DNA of 64,000 nucleotides from JAMHWD01 sp035911135 (GCA_035911135.1 JAMHWD010000011.1:1-64000), one strand, 5' to 3'. Positions 53,206-63,163 are shown, counted from the stretch's first letter. The notes: a model not told the origin generated them from the letters alone. A program made the numbers and translations.

Positions 53206-56200
53206 ATGTTTCTCTCCGATGTATCTATTACCCGTCCGGTTTTTGCGACCGTTCTTTCCCTGCTGCTGATTTCCTTCGGTCTGGTTTCCTATTACCGGCT
53301 CCCTTTACGGGAATTTCCGGATATCGACCCGCCGATCGTGACCGTCAACGTCAATTACCCCGGCGCCTCGGCCAGCATCGTTGAAACGCGCATCACCCAG
53401 CTTATTGAATCCCGTATCGCCGGGGTTGAAGGTATTCAGTTTATCTCCTCCACCAGCGAAGATGGACGCTCCCGCGTGACGCTGGAATTCGACATCAGCC
53501 GTGATATGGAGGCCGCCGCCAATGACGTGCGCGACCGCGTATCGGGCATTCTGGACAACCTGCCTGATGAGGCCGATCCGCCCGAAGTGCAAAAAGCCGA
53601 TTCATCAGATGATGTTATCGTCTGGTATAACCTCGAAAGCGACCGCATGAGCGTCCCGGAGCTGAGCGATTTTGCGGATCGTTACCTCGTGGATCAGTTC
53701 TCGGTTCTGGACGGCGTGGCCAGCGTGCGTATCGGCGGCCAGCGCAGCTATGCCATGCGGATATGGATTGACCGCAATGAACTGGCGGCGCGCAACCTGA
53801 CTGTCACCGACATTGAAAATGCCCTGCGCGCTGAAAACGTCGAAATGCCGGCCGGGGATATTGAATCCCGTGACATGCAGTTCGTGGCCCGTGTCGAGCG
53901 TTCCTTCCGCACGCCGGAGAATTTTAACAATCTGGTCCTGGCCAAGGGCGAAGATGGTTATCTGGTGCGCCTTGATGATGTCGCCCGCGTTGAAAAGGGC
54001 GTGGTTGAGGATCGCACCATGTTCCGCGGTAACGGCAAGGCCATGATCGGTCTTGGGATTATCAAGCAATCCAAGGCCAATACAATTGATGTGGCCGATG
54101 CGGCCGCCGCGCAGGTCGCCAAGGTGAATCAAAACCTTCCCGAAGGCATGAGCATTCAAGAAAGCTATGACACCTCCGTCTTTATCCGCGCCGCCATTCA
54201 CGAGGTTTATCTGACGCTGATGATTGCCATCGGTCTTGTGATTATCGTGATCTACGGATTTTTAGGCAGCTGGCGCGCCACCATTGTGCCAACAGTTGCC
54301 GTTCCCGTTTCGATTGTCTCGACATTCATGGTTCTCTACGCCATGGATTATTCGGTGAATATGCTCACCCTTCTGGCGATGGTTCTGGCGATTGGTATTG
54401 TGGTTGATGATGCGATTGTCGTTCTTGAAAATATAGAACGGCGCATCCGGCATCTGGGCGAAAGCCCGCTTGTGGCGGCCTATTACGGCACGCGTCAGGT
54501 TGGTTTTGCTGTTATCGCCACGACGCTGGTGCTGATGGCTGTGTTCATACCGCTGGTGTTTCTGGAGGGTGATGTCGGCCGCCTGTTCATTGAATTTGCC
54601 GTCACCATGGCGGCCTCGGTGATGTTCTCCGGTCTTGCGGCGCTCACAATCTCGCCGATGCTGGCTTCCAAAATCCTGCAGGATAAGACGCATAATGAAA
54701 ACCGCGTGATCCGTGTGCTGAACAAGGGCTTTGATAGCATGCAACGCCTTTATGTGCGTAGCCTTGAGCATTCCTTGAAAATGCCGATCATCTCAATCGT
54801 TTTGTTTGCCGGTGTGATGGGCGCGATGGCATGGCTGTATCAGAACACGCCATCCGAATATATCCCGCGCGAGGACAGAGGCGCATTTTTCATCAATATC
54901 AACGCCCCCGAAGGCGCTTCGTATAACTATATCGAAGAATATATGGACGAGGTGGAACGCCGCCTGATGCCCTATGTCGAAGATGGGCAATTCACCCGGC
55001 TTCTGATCCGCGCGCCACGTTCCTTTGGCGCGACAGCCTCGTTTAATTCCGGCGCAGCTACGGTTGTCCTGAAAGACTGGGGTGATCGGCGCAATGGTTT
55101 TGATATCATGAACGAAGTGCGTGGAAAACTGGCCGATTTGCCGGGCGTAACCGCGTTTCCGGTCATGCGTCAGGCCTTTGGCGGCGCATCCTCCAAACCT
55201 GTTGAGTTTGTCATTGGCGGCAATACCTATGAAGAACTGGCCGAATGGCGCGATATCATCCTGAAGAAAATCGAGGAAGATAATCCCGGCCTTGATGGCA
55301 TCGACTGGGACTACAAGGAAACCAAGCCACAATTCGAGATCAAGATTGATTATGATGCTGCCGCCGAACTGGGCGTGACAGTTTCCAATATCGGCCAGAC
55401 GCTGGAAACCATTCTGGCCGGACGCAACGTCACCACTTACATTGATAACGGCGAAGAATATGATGTGATTGTGGAAGGCGAACGTGACAGCCTTCGTACG
55501 CCCGCCAATATTGAGAATATCTTTGTACGCTCGGAACGCACCGGCGAACTGATCCCGCTCTCGAACCTGATTTCCATCACCGAACGCGCAGATTCAACCA
55601 CCTTGAACCGCTTTAACCGCATCCGCGCCATCACCATTCAGGCCAATCTTGTTGATGGATACACGCTGGGTGAGGCGCTCAGCTATCTTGAGAACCTCGT
55701 GAAAGAAAATCTCCCCGAAACCGCGCGTATTGATTACAAGGGTCAATCGCAAGATTACAAATATTCCGGATCTTCCATTGCCTTTGTATTCATGCTGGGG
55801 CTGGCGGTTGTTTATCTGGTACTGGCCGCACAGTTTGAAAGCTTTATCCACCCCTTCGTGATCATGCTTTCCGTGCCGCTGGCCATGGCAGGCGGCTTGC
55901 TGGGGCTTTATATCATGGGCAGCAGCATCAACATCTATACCCAGATTGGCCTGATCGTGCTGGTCGGGATCGCGGCCAAGAACGGCATTCTGATCGTGGA
56001 ATTTGCCAATCAGCTGCGCGATGAGGGCAAGCCTTTCCGTGAATCTCTGGTCGAGGCCTGCTCCATTCGCCTGCGCCCTATCGTGATGACAGGCATTACA
56101 ACAGGGGTGGGGGCAATCCCGTTGATCCTTTCCCACGGGGCAGGCGCGGAAACGCGCGCGGCAATTGGTATTGTCGTTTTCTTCGGCGTGGCCGTTTCAA

Positions 56201-56316
56201 CATTCTTTACGCTTTATATTATCCCGGTTGCCTATGACCTGCTGGCACGGCGCACCGGATCACCGCATGATGTTCTCCGCCGCCTCGAAGCCGAGACGGC
56301 AGAGAAGAAATCATAA
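53206..56316 (+). CDS. RND efflux transporter, AcrB/MexB-like HAE1 type
   Basis: 1036 aa from ATG 53206; an upstream in-frame ATG at 53149 lies within the adaptor gene. FLSDVSITRPVFATVLSLLL opens it. The proton relay Asp pair is in VLAIGIVVDDAIVVLENIER (helix 4) with the partner Lys in the later GLIVLVGIAAKNGILIVEFA. Twelve membrane helices and two large periplasmic loops fit the family. The pump exports hydrophobic compounds; substrate unknown. Third gene of the efflux operon. Confidence 0.96.
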   Translation: MFLSDVSITRPVFATVLSLLLISFGLVSYYRLPLREFPDIDPPIVTVNVNYPGASASIVETRITQLIESRIAGVEGIQFISSTSEDGRSRVTLEFDISRDMEAAANDVRDRVSGILDNLPDEADPPEVQKADSSDDVIVWYNLESDRMSVPELSDFADRYLVDQFSVLDGVASVRIGGQRSYAMRIWIDRNELAARNLTVTDIENALRAENVEMPAGDIESRDMQFVARVERSFRTPENFNNLVLAKGEDGYLVRLDDVARVEKGVVEDRTMFRGNGKAMIGLGIIKQSKANTIDVADAAAAQVAKVNQNLPEGMSIQESYDTSVFIRAAIHEVYLTLMIAIGLVIIVIYGFLGSWRATIVPTVAVPVSIVSTFMVLYAMDYSVNMLTLLAMVLAIGIVVDDAIVVLENIERRIRHLGESPLVAAYYGTRQVGFAVIATTLVLMAVFIPLVFLEGDVGRLFIEFAVTMAASVMFSGLAALTISPMLASKILQDKTHNENRVIRVLNKGFDSMQRLYVRSLEHSLKMPIISIVLFAGVMGAMAWLYQNTPSEYIPREDRGAFFININAPEGASYNYIEEYMDEVERRLMPYVEDGQFTRLLIRAPRSFGATASFNSGAATVVLKDWGDRRNGFDIMNEVRGKLADLPGVTAFPVMRQAFGGASSKPVEFVIGGNTYEELAEWRDIILKKIEEDNPGLDGIDWDYKETKPQFEIKIDYDAAAELGVTVSNIGQTLETILAGRNVTTYIDNGEEYDVIVEGERDSLRTPANIENIFVRSERTGELIPLSNLISITERADSTTLNRFNRIRAITIQANLVDGYTLGEALSYLENLVKENLPETARIDYKGQSQDYKYSGSSIAFVFMLGLAVVYLVLAAQFESFIHPFVIMLSVPLAMAGGLLGLYIMGSSINIYTQIGLIVLVGIAAKNGILIVEFANQLRDEGKPFRESLVEACSIRLRPIVMTGITTGVGAIPLILSHGAGAETRAAIGIVVFFGVAVSTFFTLYIIPVAYDLLARRTGSPHDVLRRLEAETAEKKS

Positions 56317-56320
56317 GCGC

Positions 56321-57853
56321 TTAAAGTTTTAAGGCGATAAACTGCACATCACCCGCGCGGTTCACCAGCAGCAGAACCGAGCTGCGCCCGGCCTTTTTCG
56401 CCGTAGCCACAATCTCGATCAATTGCTCAGGCGTGGCCACGCTTTGCTGGTTGATCTCAACGATCACATCGCCTTCAATCAGACCTTTGGTTTCGGCTTC
56501 CTTGCCGGCATCAACTGTGCCGATGAATACGCCCTGAATGTCATCAGGGATACCAAATTCCTTACGCAGATCATCCGTCAAAGGCTTGACGCTGAAACCA
56601 AGGCCTTCAACATCCTTGCCAACGGCCTCTGATTTCGGCGCGGCAGCCAGAAGACCATCTTCTTCGGCCTTTTCCAACTCGCCCACCTTGACCTTGACGC
56701 TTTGTTCCTTGCCATCGCGCCAGAACACAATCTCGGCCTCTGAATCAATCGGCGCCTCGGCGACCAGCCTTGGCAGAGCGCGCATGGCATCAATCGCCTG
56801 CCCGTTGAAGGAGATGATAATATCCCCATGCTGCAAACCGGCCTTCTCCGAAGGGCCGCCCGGCGTAATGCTGGCCACCAGCGCGCCTTTGTTCTGTGGC
56901 AACTCAAGGCTCTCGGCAATCTCATCGGTTACCGCCTGAACGCGAACGCCCAGCCATCCCCGGCGTGTGCGGCCATACTGGATAATCTGATCAATCACAG
57001 GCTTGGCCAGATCCGCCGGGATCGCAAAACCAATCCCCACCGATCCGCCCGATGGGCTAAAGATCGCGGTGTTAATCCCGATCACTTCGCCTTTCAGGTT
57101 AAACATCGGCCCTCCCGAATTACCGCGGTTGATCGAGGCATCGGTCTGAAGAAAATCATCATAGGGCCCTGCCTGAATATCGCGCTGGCGCGCCGAGATA
57201 ATCCCGGCCGTTACCGTACCGCCAAGACCAAACGGATTGCCGATCGCCACGACCCAGTCACCAACGCGAAGTCCGGCGCTCTTGCCGAAATTGACTTGCG
57301 TCAGTTTATGTTTCTTGGGATCGACCTTCAGAACGGCCAGATCGGTTTTATCGTCAATCCCCACCAGCGTGGCATCAAGGGATTCATCGTTCTGCAGGAT
57401 CACGCGGATCTCGTCAGAATCGCGGATCACGTGGTTATTCGTGATCACATAACCATTAACGGCATCCACGATAAATCCTGACCCCAGCGAGGCCTGCGGC
57501 ACGGCTTCCATGCCTTTGCCTCTGCGCTCCATGAATTCCTCGAAGAAATCCTCAAATGGCGATCCTTCCGGGAATTGCGGCATTTCCGGGAAATCCTTGG
57601 GATCGGTAATTTTCTGGGTGGAGGAGATGTTCACCACGGCGGGCAGCAAATGATCCACTAGATCAGCAAAGCCATTCCCGGCGTCATCGGCGCGCGGCAG
57701 GATCGGCGTTGTTGCCGGGGCTTTTGATTCTGATGCGGCGGCCGGTGGGGAAGCAGACGGCGGTGTTTCATCTTCCTGCGCGTGGGCGTGGATGCCCGCC
57801 ATTGCGAACGAAGCCGATGCCAGAGCCAGCAAGAGAAACTTTTGAATGCGCAT
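56321..57853 (-). CDS. degP: Do-family periplasmic serine endopeptidase (DegP-like)
   Basis: 510 aa. Signal peptide FLLLALASASFAMAGIHAHA, then a Pro/Ala linker. The triad is His in YVITNNHVI near 141, Asp in KTDLAVLKVD near 171 and Ser in RGNSGGPMFNLKG near 247. Two PDZ domains follow (GGPSEKAGLQHGDIIISFNG and a divergent second one ending in VQFIALKL). A periplasmic protease and chaperone of misfolded envelope proteins. It lies downstream of hflK-hflC-DUF2065, its usual alphaproteobacterial neighbourhood, and converges with the RND operon at 4 bp. Confidence 0.95.
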   Translation of the reverse strand: MRIQKFLLLALASASFAMAGIHAHAQEDETPPSASPPAAASESKAPATTPILPRADDAGNGFADLVDHLLPAVVNISSTQKITDPKDFPEMPQFPEGSPFEDFFEEFMERRGKGMEAVPQASLGSGFIVDAVNGYVITNNHVIRDSDEIRVILQNDESLDATLVGIDDKTDLAVLKVDPKKHKLTQVNFGKSAGLRVGDWVVAIGNPFGLGGTVTAGIISARQRDIQAGPYDDFLQTDASINRGNSGGPMFNLKGEVIGINTAIFSPSGGSVGIGFAIPADLAKPVIDQIIQYGRTRRGWLGVRVQAVTDEIAESLELPQNKGALVASITPGGPSEKAGLQHGDIIISFNGQAIDAMRALPRLVAEAPIDSEAEIVFWRDGKEQSVKVKVGELEKAEEDGLLAAAPKSEAVGKDVEGLGFSVKPLTDDLRKEFGIPDDIQGVFIGTVDAGKEAETKGLIEGDVIVEINQQSVATPEQLIEIVATAKKAGRSSVLLLVNRAGDVQFIALKL

Positions 57854-57955
57854 GATAAATATCCTTCATATGAGCTTGTTTTGACGATCCAAAACATAAG
57901 AAAGATAAAATATGCCTGTGCGGCAAGGCGGTCAATAACGAACCGCCCAAGCGGG

Positions 57956-58162
57956 CTATATCTGAAACAAAGTTATCACAAGGCTTAGAATGGTTAATCC
58001 AACCAGTGCGCTGGCAATCCCGGCATTACGCAAAATTTCGGGCGGCTGGCTGAGCGCCAGCATCATCATGCGGCGCATATTTTCGGTAAAGCAGGCATAG
58101 AGCAATCCCTCGACGACCAGAACCGCCCCCAGACACATCAGGCAAAAAGCGGTAAAGGACAT
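57956..58162 (-). CDS. DUF2065 (YjeT-like) small membrane protein
   Basis: 68 aa. Two hydrophobic segments: LMCLGAVLVVEGLLYACF and VGLTILSLVITLF, with the family-typical RRMMMLALSQPPEILRNAG loop between them. YjeT-like genes commonly accompany hflK-hflC; the function is unknown. It sits 27 bp after hflC. Confidence 0.88.
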   Translation of the reverse strand: MSFTAFCLMCLGAVLVVEGLLYACFTENMRRMMMLALSQPPEILRNAGIASALVGLTILSLVITLFQI

Positions 58163-58189
58163 GATGGCCTGCTCCCGCGCCTTGATGGC

Positions 58190-59215
58190 TTATTGCGTGC
58201 TCTTGTTCTGGAAATGCTCAAAGAAATCGCTATCCGGCGAGAGGATCAGCTGCGTATCCGGATTGGCCAGCGTAGCCTTATAGGCATCGAGCGAGCGGAT
58301 AAAGCCGTAAAATTCCTTATCCTTGTTATAGGCCGCCGAATAGGTGCGGATGGCCTCTTCATCGCCCTTACCTTTGAGGATCTGCGACTGGCGCTGGGCT
58401 TCTGCGATAATGACCGTGCGTTCCTTCTCCGCCGTGGATCTGATCTCCAGCGCCTTTTCCTCGCCCATGGCGCGGGTCTCGGTGGCGCGTTCTTTGAGTT
58501 CTGAATTCATCCGGCGCACCGTTGAATCCCGCAAATCAGCCGTCAGATCGGCGCGGACAATACGCACATCGATAATCTGGATGCCCATCTGGTCCTGCTT
58601 GGTCTTGGCGTTCACACGCTGGAGGATTTCATTCATCACGCTGGCGCGGCGGGCCGATAACAATTGCGGCAATGTCGTCTTACCCAGAACCGCGCGCGTG
58701 GTATCGTTCAGGATGCTTTGCAGGCGGGAATTGGCGGTCTCGGCCGTTCCCAAAGTTTTGAGGAATTGCAGCGGATCGGTAATGCGGTAACGCGCGAATG
58801 TATCCACGATAATCGGCTCCCCGCTTTCGTTATTGCCAATCGAGCCGGGATCCTCGCCTTCTGCCTTGGGGGCCGGGGTTACCGGAACAGCCGCCGGATC
58901 CGTAACTGCCGGGGCTTGCGCCTTTTTCGGCGCGGCCGGGCCGGAGCCCCTGGCGCTGGAGATAACCACCTGCGCCGATGGCGATTCCACCGACAAAATA
59001 CGGCGGTCGAAATAAACGACATTCTGGATCACCGGGACCTTCAGATGCAGGCCGGGCTGCTTGATAAAGCTGGCCGGGTCTTCCGGATTGCCCATCGGAT
59101 TACCAAGCTGCAGGACGATGGCCTGCGAGCGCTCATCCACGATAAAGATGGCCTGCGAAAGCACAATCAAACCAAGGGCGGCAATCGCCAGAATAGTCAC
59201 AAGATATTTATTCAT
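58190..59215 (-). CDS. hflC: HflC, FtsH modulator subunit
   Basis: 341 aa. One N-terminal membrane helix (ILAIAALGLIVLSQAIFIV) precedes the SPFH/band-7 domain, followed by a coiled coil (SELKERATETRAMGEEKALE). Compared with the usual HflC, a Pro/Ala-rich insert of about 50 residues interrupts the domain near residues 87-137 (AAPKKAQAPAVTDPAAVPVT). With HflK it forms a large membrane complex around FtsH. It follows hflK after 19 bp. Confidence 0.94.
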   Translation of the reverse strand: MNKYLVTILAIAALGLIVLSQAIFIVDERSQAIVLQLGNPMGNPEDPASFIKQPGLHLKVPVIQNVVYFDRRILSVESPSAQVVISSARGSGPAAPKKAQAPAVTDPAAVPVTPAPKAEGEDPGSIGNNESGEPIIVDTFARYRITDPLQFLKTLGTAETANSRLQSILNDTTRAVLGKTTLPQLLSARRASVMNEILQRVNAKTKQDQMGIQIIDVRIVRADLTADLRDSTVRRMNSELKERATETRAMGEEKALEIRSTAEKERTVIIAEAQRQSQILKGKGDEEAIRTYSAAYNKDKEFYGFIRSLDAYKATLANPDTQLILSPDSDFFEHFQNKSTQ

Positions 59216-59234
59216 CTCTCTTCATCCTTATGGG

Positions 59235-60407
59235 CTATTGCAGCAAATCGGGCGTATCGGATTTCGGCTCGGCTGCCGGGGCGCTCCGCTTTTTCAGCTC
59301 GTTGAGCGGCAGATACGGCACAGCGCCAGCGCCGGCCTTGGAATCCAGAATGATTTTGCTGGAATTTTGCAGAACCTCTTCCATGGTTTCAATAAAGAGG
59401 CGCTCCTTCGTGACATCTTGCCCCGTCAGATAGGCTTCATAAATGGCATTGAAACGCTCGGCATCCCCGTCCGCCTTGGCGACTGTCGATTTCTGATAGG
59501 CTTCGGCCTGCTGGATCATCTGGATCGCCTGACCTCTGGCCTTGGGGATGATATCCTCGCGGTAAGCCTTGGCGCGGTTTTGCACATCCTCGGCATCCTG
59601 TTTGGCGGATTGTACATCCTGGAAGGCAGCCTGAACCTGCGGGTGGACTTCCGCGCGCTCGATCAGGACCTGCGTGATGTTAATGCCCGAATTATACTGA
59701 TCCAGACTTTGCTGGATGATCTGCTTGGCGCGGTCGGCAACCGTATCGCGGCCGCTGGTGATGATGGTGAACATGTTCGTCTGGCCGATGACCTCGCGAA
59801 TGGCGCTCTCCGATACCTTCTTGATCATGTATTCCTGATCCTTGATGGAAAACAGAAAATTTTCGGCCGATTTGATATTCCATTGAATGACCAGATCCAG
59901 ATCGACAATATTCCGGTCAGCGGTCAGCATCAGGCTTTCTTCAGGCAGGTCGGTCTGGCCGCTCGCGCCGCTGCGGGAATAGCTGTCAATGAAGCCGATG
60001 CTCATCTTGCGGATTTCCTGAACATTCACCAGCGTCGCCGTTTCAATCGGCGCGGGCAGGTGATAACCAAGACCGGGCTGGGTCTGGGTCGAGCTCCATT
60101 TGCCAAAGCGCTGGATCACGGCGTTTTCTGCCGGATTAACCACATAAAGCCCGCTGGAGAGCCAGAGCACCGCAATCGCGCCCAGCGCCAGCGCGGCAAT
60201 AAAACCGCCCTTCATCTGGGAGGGGAAAATGGTGCGGAAATTTTCCTGCGCCTTACGCAGCATCGCGTCAATATCAGGGGGTTCGCCGCCGCCGCCGCTG
60301 TTGCCGCCGCCCGAAGGCCCGCCGCCCCATGGTCCGCGGTTATTATCGTCACCGCCCTGCCCCCAGGGGTTTTTAGGTTTTTTACCCGGCTTGTCGTCCC
60401 ATGGCAT
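59235..60407 (-). CDS. hflK: HflK, FtsH modulator subunit
   Basis: 390 aa. The N-terminus is Gly/Pro/Asn-rich and cytoplasmic (DDNNRGPWGGGPSGGGNSGG), typical of HflK. A membrane helix (ALALGAIAVLWLSSGLYVV), the SPFH domain (ALIQRFG-like NAVIQRFGKWSSTQTQPGL), and a coiled coil with a proline-containing tail follow. It pairs with HflC to regulate FtsH proteolysis. Encoded divergently from mrp across 130 bp. Confidence 0.95.
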   Translation of the reverse strand: MPWDDKPGKKPKNPWGQGGDDNNRGPWGGGPSGGGNSGGGGEPPDIDAMLRKAQENFRTIFPSQMKGGFIAALALGAIAVLWLSSGLYVVNPAENAVIQRFGKWSSTQTQPGLGYHLPAPIETATLVNVQEIRKMSIGFIDSYSRSGASGQTDLPEESLMLTADRNIVDLDLVIQWNIKSAENFLFSIKDQEYMIKKVSESAIREVIGQTNMFTIITSGRDTVADRAKQIIQQSLDQYNSGINITQVLIERAEVHPQVQAAFQDVQSAKQDAEDVQNRAKAYREDIIPKARGQAIQMIQQAEAYQKSTVAKADGDAERFNAIYEAYLTGQDVTKERLFIETMEEVLQNSSKIILDSKAGAGAVPYLPLNELKKRSAPAAEPKSDTPDLLQ

Positions 60408-60537
60408 GGCTTGTAAACTCGCGAAATCAGGTTGAAATTTGACACTTTGGCCTATAAGGATACGTCATTCAGGCCAGAAAGCAACGCCTATACGGTAAAA
60501 AAACAGGCGAAAAGACGCCAAAAGACGCGAAAGAGTT

Positions 60538-61641
60538 ATGACCGCTGCCGCCCCATCCCCGCAACAAATCATCGAAGCCCTGCGCGCCGTTAAGACGGGG
60601 CCGGATAACCGGGATATTGTCACGGCGGGCATGGTTGGCGATATTCGGGAAATTGCCGCTGGCGAGATTGTCATTACGCTTGAAGTCGATCCAGCCCTTG
60701 GTCCGGCCCTTGAGCCTGTGCGCCAGAATGTCGAGCGCGTGGCCAAAAACCTGCCCGGCCTGAAAAAAGTGACCGCCATCCTCACCGCCCATAAAGAGGG
60801 GCCAGCGCCTCTTCAACCCACCCGCCCCACCGCCATGGCTAGCGCTGACGTACGGGCAGCACTGACACCTTATGTGAAAAATATTATCGTCGTAGCCTCC
60901 GGCAAGGGCGGCGTTGGAAAATCAACTATATCAACGAATCTGGCGATTTCTTTATCCAAAAATGGCCAAAAAACAGGCCTGCTTGACGCCGACATTTATG
61001 GCCCATCCATTCCGCGCATGACCGGGATCGCCGGGCAAAAACCAACACAATCTGACGCGGGCAAAATTATCCCGCTGGAGACGTACGGGCTTAAGGTGAT
61101 GTCGATCGGCTTGATGATTGACGAGGCTGCCCCCATCATCTGGCGCGGCCCCATGATACAATCGGCGCTGCTGCAGTTGCTGAAAGATGTCGAATGGGGA
61201 ACAGCGCAAGACTCTTTGGATGTGCTGGTGATCGACATGCCGCCCGGCACAGGCGATGCCCAGTTAACCCTCGTCCAGAAGGCGGCCATATCGGGGGCGG
61301 TGATTGTATCCACGCCGCAGGATATTGCTCTCCTTGATGCGCGCAAAGGTCTTGAGATGTTCCGCAAGACCGATATCCCGATCTTGGGGATTATCGAGAA
61401 TATGAGCCTGTATGTGTGTGAGGCTTGCGGGCATGAGGCCCATATCTTCGGGCATGGCGGCGCGCGGAAAGAGGCCGAAAAATTGGATTGCCCCTTCCTG
61501 GGCGAAATCCCGCTTCATATTGATATCCGAGAGAATTCAGACAGCGGCCAGCCGATTTTAGCCAAAAATGAAACCGGGCCAATTGCGGATGCTTTTGATG
61601 CCATCGCAAAATCTGTCATTGCCCAGCTTGGGAAAAAATAA
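60538..61641 (+). CDS. mrp: Mrp/NBP35-type Fe-S cluster carrier ATPase
   Basis: 367 aa. An N-terminal MIP18/DUF59 domain (residues 1-90, IIEALRAVKTGPDNRDIVTA) is followed by the deviant Walker A IIVVASGKGGVGKSTISTNL near residues 118-137. The P-loop ATPase domain contains DIYGPSIPRMTG, DVLVIDMPPGTGDAQLT and the C-x-x-C of VCEACGHEAHIFGHGG. It binds and transfers Fe-S clusters as a dimer. It is inverted relative to the flanking hflK and folA genes. Confidence 0.95.
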   Translation: MTAAAPSPQQIIEALRAVKTGPDNRDIVTAGMVGDIREIAAGEIVITLEVDPALGPALEPVRQNVERVAKNLPGLKKVTAILTAHKEGPAPLQPTRPTAMASADVRAALTPYVKNIIVVASGKGGVGKSTISTNLAISLSKNGQKTGLLDADIYGPSIPRMTGIAGQKPTQSDAGKIIPLETYGLKVMSIGLMIDEAAPIIWRGPMIQSALLQLLKDVEWGTAQDSLDVLVIDMPPGTGDAQLTLVQKAAISGAVIVSTPQDIALLDARKGLEMFRKTDIPILGIIENMSLYVCEACGHEAHIFGHGGARKEAEKLDCPFLGEIPLHIDIRENSDSGQPILAKNETGPIADAFDAIAKSVIAQLGKK

Positions 61642-61684
61642 GAAGCGCGCCTACCCTGTACGTGCCTAGCTTCAGGCAGTCACA

Positions 61685-62194
61685 TCAGCCCCGTTCATAC
61701 CGTACGAAATCAAATGCCGGGGGGCCGGGATTGGGTCTGCGGGAAACCTCGCGCCATTGCTGCGGATCAAAAGCCGGGAAATAGGCATCGCCGTCAAAGG
61801 CGGCGGCAATATGCGTCAGCTCCAAGACGCTGGCCACCGATAGGGCTTGCGCGTAAATCTGGCCGCCGCCGATAATACAAATCTCATCCCCGCCCATTTC
61901 CGCCAGCAATGCGCGTGCCTTCTCAAGGCCAGCCTCCAGCGAGGGCACGACAATCGCGCCCTCATGGGCAAAACCGCCGCGGGATATCACGATGCTGGGC
62001 CGGCCGGGCAAGGGCTTGCCGAGTTCCTTTAAGATGCTCTCAAAGGTCTTGCGGCCCATGATACAGGGCTTTCCCACCGTCAAGGCTTTGAAATGCTTGT
62101 AATCTTCAGGGATATTCCACGGCATCAGGCCGTCCTTGCCAATAACGCGCCCTTCGGCCATGGCGGCCACCATGGTAATGTCGATCTTGCTCAT
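61685..62194 (-). CDS. folA: Dihydrofolate reductase
   Basis: 169 aa. MVAAMAEGRVIGKDGLMPWN and EDYKHFKALTVGKPCIMGRK contain the substrate Asp/Glu region and nucleotide loop; SIVISRGGF and EICIIGGGQIYAQAL are further blocks. It reduces dihydrofolate to tetrahydrofolate, needed because ThyA, encoded two genes upstream, produces dihydrofolate. Convergent with mrp. Confidence 0.96.
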   Translation of the reverse strand: MSKIDITMVAAMAEGRVIGKDGLMPWNIPEDYKHFKALTVGKPCIMGRKTFESILKELGKPLPGRPSIVISRGGFAHEGAIVVPSLEAGLEKARALLAEMGGDEICIIGGGQIYAQALSVASVLELTHIAAAFDGDAYFPAFDPQQWREVSRRPNPGPPAFDFVRYERG

Positions 62195-62238
62195 GAATGT
62201 GAGTTTAAAGCGATTCCCGGTTCAGGCCCTAAGAAAAT

Positions 62239-63072
62239 TTAGGCCTCAGGCGCAGGCTGGGATGCGGGCGCCGGAAGCTGGAGAACGCCGCCAATGCCTG
62301 ACATGCTCGCTGTAATGGCCAAGGCAAGAAAATACGGGTTTTTGATACGATTGCGGATGGTATCTTCGACCGCTTCAACGAAAGATTCCTGAATACGGCG
62401 CGGCACTTCCGGGGGCATATGCTGGCTGACATGCACCAGATGCTCCAGATTGTCGAACTCCTTGACCAATCTGTCGCGCCATGTGGTTTTTTCCTCATAT
62501 TCCATCCAGAGCTGAAAAAACGCTGGCTCTTTCTGGAATAAAATGGCGGCGGCCATTTTCTCAAGGCGGATTTTGGTCTCCGCCAGATTGTTCTGCTCGA
62601 CAAAGGGCTTGCTGAAATCCGTGGTCATGGATTCAGCCATATCATGCAGGATGATCTTGGCGCGTACCAGATTATCCCCGGACATAGCCAGCATATTATT
62701 GACATGCTGGCCGTTGGTCTGCGCGTCCTCAATGAACAGGCCGCGCTCGGTAAAACCGGTGCGGATCACGCGGAATTGCTCATCCAGTGCCCAATCCATG
62801 ACCGGGTTGCCTGGCATGGTAATCACATTCATGAAGCGGTCCAGAATTTCGCGCTCCGGGCAGGCCTTGTTCATGGCATCAACCAGCCGCCATCCCGCCG
62901 TGCTGGGCACGACATTGCCTTGATTATCAAATGTTAAGTCGTTGTTATGATTTACTTCTTTGACAAAAAATCTTCTGGCGGCCTCAATATCCGCGCCGGA
63001 TCTTGCCTGCGACAAGATTTCCTTGTGCTGTGCGACCGACCGCGCGGCATTGGTGAATTTTTGCGGCAACAT
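62239..63072 (-). CDS. Hypothetical protein between thyA and folA
   Basis: 277 aa. Largely helical and soluble with a single hydrophobic C-terminal segment near 250-268 (YFLALAITASMSGIGGVLQL) and a short Pro/Ala tail, so it may be tail-anchored. Other landmarks are HNNDLTFDNQGNVVPSTAGW, a helical MAESMTTDFSKPFVEQNNLA and FVEAVEDTIRNRIKN. I do not recognise it. A consensus promoter lies 28-60 bp upstream. folA starts 45 bp downstream, so the two may be co-transcribed. Confidence 0.65.
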   Translation of the reverse strand: MLPQKFTNAARSVAQHKEILSQARSGADIEAARRFFVKEVNHNNDLTFDNQGNVVPSTAGWRLVDAMNKACPEREILDRFMNVITMPGNPVMDWALDEQFRVIRTGFTERGLFIEDAQTNGQHVNNMLAMSGDNLVRAKIILHDMAESMTTDFSKPFVEQNNLAETKIRLEKMAAAILFQKEPAFFQLWMEYEEKTTWRDRLVKEFDNLEHLVHVSQHMPPEVPRRIQESFVEAVEDTIRNRIKNPYFLALAITASMSGIGGVLQLPAPASQPAPEA

Positions 63073-63106
63073 TATTCTTGTTCTCTAAATTATAGTGGCT
63101 GCGCGG

Positions 63107-63135
63107 ATATTACGAAAAATAATAGCGCCTGTCAA
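63107..63135 (-). promoter_or_regulatory. Consensus-like sigma-70 promoter upstream of the 277-aa gene
   Basis: On the minus strand TTGACA (63135-63130) and TAATAT (63112-63107) are separated by exactly 17 nt. It lies between the thyA stop and the 277-aa start; transcription would start near 63100, 28 nt before the ATG. Confidence 0.65.
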
Positions 63136-63163
63136 GAACATCAACCAAATCTAATGTATAGGG

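Noticed and set aside
59061..60416. 451-codon plus-strand open frame opposite hflC and hflK
   Set aside because: It lies exactly antisense to two genes with clear family signatures; its product has no recognisable domain and looks like an antisense shadow of GC-biased codons.
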